Positions 4,693 through 7,890 of a stretch of 7,890 bases of DNA are shown here, piece by piece. The position numbers were made by a program, and so were the translations under genes. The notes beneath the pieces are model-generated. The model was not told where the DNA came from, made no database searches, and saw only the letters and a program-made list of their open reading frames with translations. Position 1 is the first letter of the stretch. Each line of letters opens with the position of its first letter. Origin of the DNA: an uncultured bacterium. GTDB lineage: Bacteria; Planctomycetota; Uabimicrobiia; Uabimicrobiales; JABWCH01. The stretch is from NCBI GenBank assembly GCA_938003875.1, contig CALKWO010000277.1:1-7890 (forward strand). Reading direction: 5' to 3'.

Positions 4693-7623
4693 GTGTCTTT
4701 CTATATTCAAAATATATTTCCTCTACTCTTGCTTCTTGTTATTCCCTTTGTGGTTTCTCTTGCAAAGCATAGTCTTGCAGGACTTTCCCTCTGGAGGAAC
4801 CGACTCACATTGTGGATAAGGATAGGTTTATTTTTATTGCTTATCTTGTCCCTTGCAGGCATCCAGATTGTTGTAAAAAGCAATGTTTTGCATCTACTTT
4901 TTGTTCTGGATGTATCCCAAAGCATACCTGTAAGTTTACAGGAGCAAGCGAAGATCTTTATCCAGGAAAAAATCCAAGAGATGGATTCCAGGGATGACAG
5001 GGTAGGGCTTTTGGTTTTTGGCAAGGATTTCAGCTTTGAATTTGTAGAACAAAAGGCCAATTTCTTTTTTTCTTCCCTGCAATCGGAAGTAAACAATACT
5101 CAGACAGATATTGCTGGTGCTTTAAAATTAGCCATTGCCAGGTTTCCAGAATCAGGTCAAAGGAGAATCGTTCTTATGAGCGATGGAAACCAGACATTAG
5201 GGGATGCCTTGAAAGAAGCACAGCAAGCACTATCCATGCAAATCCCTGTGGATGTGATACCTCTTGTCAGCTTTTCTGACAAGGAAATCGTTTTAGAGAA
5301 ATTCATTGCCCCTCATGAAGTCAATGAAGGTCAGGCTTATGATGTTACATGCGTAATACATAGTTCCCAGGATACCCATGCCACTTTACGGCTTTCCTTG
5401 CAGGGTGAAGTGATTCGAGAAAAAACAGTTGCTTTACAAAAAGGAAAAAACAGCATCAGCATCAATATACCTGCTTTCCTGGTAAAAGCAGGATTCCAAA
5501 AATTGCGCCTGGTTTTGGAAAGCAAAGACGATAGTATGACGGACAACAATGCAGGAGAATCCTTTACTTATGTGGAAGGAACTCCTAAAATTCTGTATCT
5601 GGAAGGAGATTGGGAGCATAAGGAATTTCTCTTGAATGCGCTGACGCAGTTGGAACTTTCTGATAAGCAAAGGGTGGAGGTTCGTGTAGGAGGGGTAGGG
5701 GATCTGCCTCGCGATATCCTGGGTTTACAAAATTACGATGCCTTGATTCTTTCCAACATTGCGAGGGATTCCTTCAGCGATCAGCAAATGCTTATGATAG
5801 AAAGCGCGGTCAAAGAAGCAGGAATGGGTTTCGTCATGATAGGGGGGGAACAAAGTTTTGGTGCAGGTGGGTATGCCAAAACGCCCATAGAAAGAATTTT
5901 GCCTGTAGACATGGATATCACCCATAAAAAAATCATTCCCAATGGCGCGCTTGTCCTTGTTCTTCATACCTGTGAATTTCCAGAAGGGAATACATGGGCC
6001 AAAAGAATTTCACAAAAAGCCATTGATATGCTCTCGCCTTATGACCTTGCAGGCATTCTATATTTCGACTGGCAAACCAAAGAAAGCTGGCTTTTTCCTT
6101 TGATGGAAGTGACCATCACCAACAAATCAAGGATGTTTCAATTGATTCAGGGTGCAGAGCCTGGAGATATGCCTGCCTTCGAACCTACGCTACAGGCTGC
6201 TTATCAATCTTTACTCAACGCCAAAGCAGGGAAAAAACATATTGTCGTGATTACCGATGGCGATCCAACGGCTCCCACGGTCGGCCTGATCCAAAAAATC
6301 AAAGATAGCAAAATCAGTATTTCTGGGATTGTCATACAGCCTCATGGCGATGAAGACATTGGCCGTATGCGCTATATTTGCGGATCAACAGGAGGAAATT
6401 ACTATCGCGTCGACAATCCTGAAGCCTTGCCCGCCATTTTTACAAGAGAGGCTTTGAGTGTAAAAAGAAATTTACTTTTTGAATCCGAGAAAGGCTTTTA
6501 CCCTGTGCTTGCTTACCACGGTGATTTCCTCAGAGGAATAGGAGGCAATGGATTTCCAAAATTGTTTGGCTATGTTGTGACAACGCCAAAGCCTTTGGCT
6601 TATGTACCTCTATATATTGAGCAGGAAGACCAGAAAGACCCTCTTCTGGCATACATGCAGCATGGATTAGGACGTACCGTCGCTTTTACCTCCGATGCTA
6701 AAAACAAATGGGCATCAGATTGGGTCAAATGGAAAGAATTCCAAAAATTCTGGGTTCAGACTGTGCAATGGGCTTTGCGAAAAATAGAACGAAGTTCCTT
6801 TCGTATATCTACATCCGCTGCGGAAGGAAAGGGCAAGATTGCCATAGAGGCTGTTTCCGAGGAAGGAAAATCCTTATCTTCTCTTGTTATAAGAGGTGTT
6901 GTTGTTTCTCCTGATGGAATGAGCCTGCCTTTTGAGATAGAGCAGACTGGGCTGGGAAGATACGAAGGCAATTTTCCTGCAGAGCAGATAGGCACGTACC
7001 TGATTCATGCTTCCTATTTAGAGGGAGATAAGCCAAAGCACCTGAGTACAGGGCTTTCTGTAGCCTATTCTTCAGAATATCTGAATATAAAGCCCAATTT
7101 CTCGCTACTCAGCCAGATAGCAAACACCACCAAAGGAAGAATGCTATCCCTGGAAGAAAACAAAGAAAAATCGCCTATCTTTCTGCATGGAGAAAAAGGC
7201 ACTGGGAACCCTATAGAGCTATGGTCTTATCTAATTGCTGCCTTTTTGATCCTCTTCCCCCTGGATGTATTTTTCCGAAGGGTTCATCTGGATCACAAAA
7301 AGATAGCGAAAGCTTTCTCTGATTTCTTTTCCTTTTCTCATAAAGGCCAGACCAGGAGTATTACTACGGTGACCAGGCTGGCAACAAAAACTCTCTCTAT
7401 CAGAGAGGAAAGAAGGAAAAAAAGGGAAGCCCTGGATCTCAAAAAACTGGAAGAGTTTGGAAAAACATCTTCTTTAATGATAAAAGAGAAATCCATAGAA
7501 AAAACAGCCCAGAATCAACCAATTCCTTCTGCACAGATTGCTCCAAAGGTAGAAGAGGGGAAAAAAGAAACAGGCACAAAATCCAGCATAGAACATCTGA
7601 TAAAAGTAATAAAAAAGAAATAA
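4693..7623 (+). CDS. VWA-domain membrane protein with GATase-like domain
   Basis: A 976-residue protein resembling large planctomycete VWA proteins (recalled, not searched) and, at its N-terminus, BatA/BatB-like proteins. Order: membrane segments at about 9-24 and 43-61; a VWA domain (about 66-195) with an intact metal site, DVSQS (73-77) plus Asp164 in MSDGN; a beta-sandwich-like linker (200-295); a class I glutamine amidotransferase-like fold (298-410) with IGGEQSFGAGGY (383-394) but no nucleophile-elbow cysteine, so probably not an enzyme; a second VWA-like domain (416-590) where DxSxS is replaced by HTCEF (425-429), although ITDGDP (520-525) remains; a region with TSDAKNKWASDW (666-677); a third membrane segment (about 843-860); and a Lys/Arg-rich tail (861-976). 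Charges predict both VWA domains in the periplasm and the tail in the cytoplasm. The role is unknown; protein binding or envelope assembly is inference. The GTG start has AGGA 6 nt upstream. Confidence 0.85.
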   Translation: MSFYIQNIFPLLLLLVIPFVVSLAKHSLAGLSLWRNRLTLWIRIGLFLLLILSLAGIQIVVKSNVLHLLFVLDVSQSIPVSLQEQAKIFIQEKIQEMDSRDDRVGLLVFGKDFSFEFVEQKANFFFSSLQSEVNNTQTDIAGALKLAIARFPESGQRRIVLMSDGNQTLGDALKEAQQALSMQIPVDVIPLVSFSDKEIVLEKFIAPHEVNEGQAYDVTCVIHSSQDTHATLRLSLQGEVIREKTVALQKGKNSISINIPAFLVKAGFQKLRLVLESKDDSMTDNNAGESFTYVEGTPKILYLEGDWEHKEFLLNALTQLELSDKQRVEVRVGGVGDLPRDILGLQNYDALILSNIARDSFSDQQMLMIESAVKEAGMGFVMIGGEQSFGAGGYAKTPIERILPVDMDITHKKIIPNGALVLVLHTCEFPEGNTWAKRISQKAIDMLSPYDLAGILYFDWQTKESWLFPLMEVTITNKSRMFQLIQGAEPGDMPAFEPTLQAAYQSLLNAKAGKKHIVVITDGDPTAPTVGLIQKIKDSKISISGIVIQPHGDEDIGRMRYICGSTGGNYYRVDNPEALPAIFTREALSVKRNLLFESEKGFYPVLAYHGDFLRGIGGNGFPKLFGYVVTTPKPLAYVPLYIEQEDQKDPLLAYMQHGLGRTVAFTSDAKNKWASDWVKWKEFQKFWVQTVQWALRKIERSSFRISTSAAEGKGKIAIEAVSEEGKSLSSLVIRGVVVSPDGMSLPFEIEQTGLGRYEGNFPAEQIGTYLIHASYLEGDKPKHLSTGLSVAYSSEYLNIKPNFSLLSQIANTTKGRMLSLEENKEKSPIFLHGEKGTGNPIELWSYLIAAFLILFPLDVFFRRVHLDHKKIAKAFSDFFSFSHKGQTRSITTVTRLATKTLSIREERRKKREALDLKKLEEFGKTSSLMIKEKSIEKTAQNQPIPSAQIAPKVEEGKKETGTKSSIEHLIKVIKKK

Positions 7624-7836
7624 CTGGTTCTAGCAGAATCTTTGGTATTTATAGTCCATAAAAAGAATAAGGATGGATACCGCCTGCTGGATCAGATGCT
7701 ATTATCATAGCACTGCTCATCTGGCACAGGAAAAATTTGCCAAGAGAAGGCTTTGTTATCTATAGGCATCTTTATAAATAAGACTGTGACCACAGAAAAA
7801 CGTTAGAATAGAAAAAATAAATTTTTAAAAAAAATA

Positions 7837-7854
7837 ACCTATATTCCGCAGCTT
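7837..7854 (-). repeat. Right copy of the 18-bp motif, inverted relative to 162-179
   Basis: Read on the minus strand this is AAGCTGCGGAATATAGGT, matching 162-179 at 17 of 18 positions. Just beyond the core, TA is also shared after skipping one base. It lies 23 bp from the start of the GAGAACCACA repeat at 7878, so the two motifs may be parts of one composite element here. Confidence 0.55.
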
Positions 7855-7877
7855 GTAAGTGAACTTTTTTGATTTTT

Positions 7878-7890
7878 AAAGAGAACCACA
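7878..7890 (+). repeat. Partial second copy of the GAGAACCACA repeat, cut by the window end
   Basis: AAAGAGAACCACA is identical to 2869-2881, the left arm of the palindromic element downstream of the GH31 gene, and is likewise preceded by TT. The window ends inside it, so the rest of the copy, including any inverted arm, cannot be seen. Confidence 0.55.

Larger units (their letters stand above)
7624..7890. other. Noncoding right flank
   Basis: No gene with a usable start and ribosome binding site was found on either strand, and no clear terminator follows the VWA gene. The left half (7624-7770) is of ordinary composition and could hold a decayed reading frame. The right half is AT-rich, with A- and T-tracts, and carries the motif at 7837-7854 and the beginning of a repeat at 7878-7890. 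Nothing else was recognised. Confidence 0.5.

Noticed and set aside
7673..7765. 30-codon ATG frame after the VWA gene
   Set aside because: The AAGG directly abuts the ATG, so it cannot act as a ribosome binding site, and the Cys/Tyr/His-rich peptide matches nothing I know; could be a decayed frame but unsupported.
162..7854. The inverted 18-bp pair as terminal repeats of a transposon or integrative element
   Set aside because: No transposase or integrase lies between them, the cargo would include rplC, and no target duplication is visible beside the two motifs.

Overview
This window looks like chromosomal DNA of a moderately AT-rich Gram-negative-type bacterium. My best guess is Planctomycetota or another PVC-superphylum lineage. 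The guess rests on the 976-residue VWA / glutamine-amidotransferase-like / VWA membrane protein, an architecture I associate from memory with planctomycetes, and on the style of the L3 sequence. It has not been tested by any search. I see no phage, IS, CRISPR, tRNA or rRNA.

Layout: 1-378 is noncoding, with a short GGGAAC tandem repeat, one arm of a dispersed-repeat-like motif, and a plausible extended -10 promoter. 379-2856 (+) encodes an exported GH31 alpha-glucosidase starting at TTG. 2857-3026 separates convergent genes and holds an 82-bp repeat element with 14-bp perfect inverted arms. 3027-3680 (-) is a small polytopic membrane protein with a possible Mpv17-like C-terminus. 3710-3742 is a strong hairpin terminator. 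3763-4401 (-) is ribosomal protein L3. 4402-4692 is a divergent promoter region with recognisable sigma70-type promoters for both rplC and the + strand gene, plus hairpins in the rplC leader. 4693-7623 (+) is the large VWA membrane protein, starting at GTG. 7624-7890 is noncoding and carries the inverted partner of the first repeat arm and the start of a second GAGAACCACA repeat cut by the window edge.

The genes do not form a pathway: each of the four appears to be its own transcription unit. The most unusual point is rplC standing alone, with its own promoter, structured leader and terminator, outside any S10-type ribosomal operon. The dispersed noncoding repeats are the second point of interest. 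I did not find a convincing new multi-gene system.
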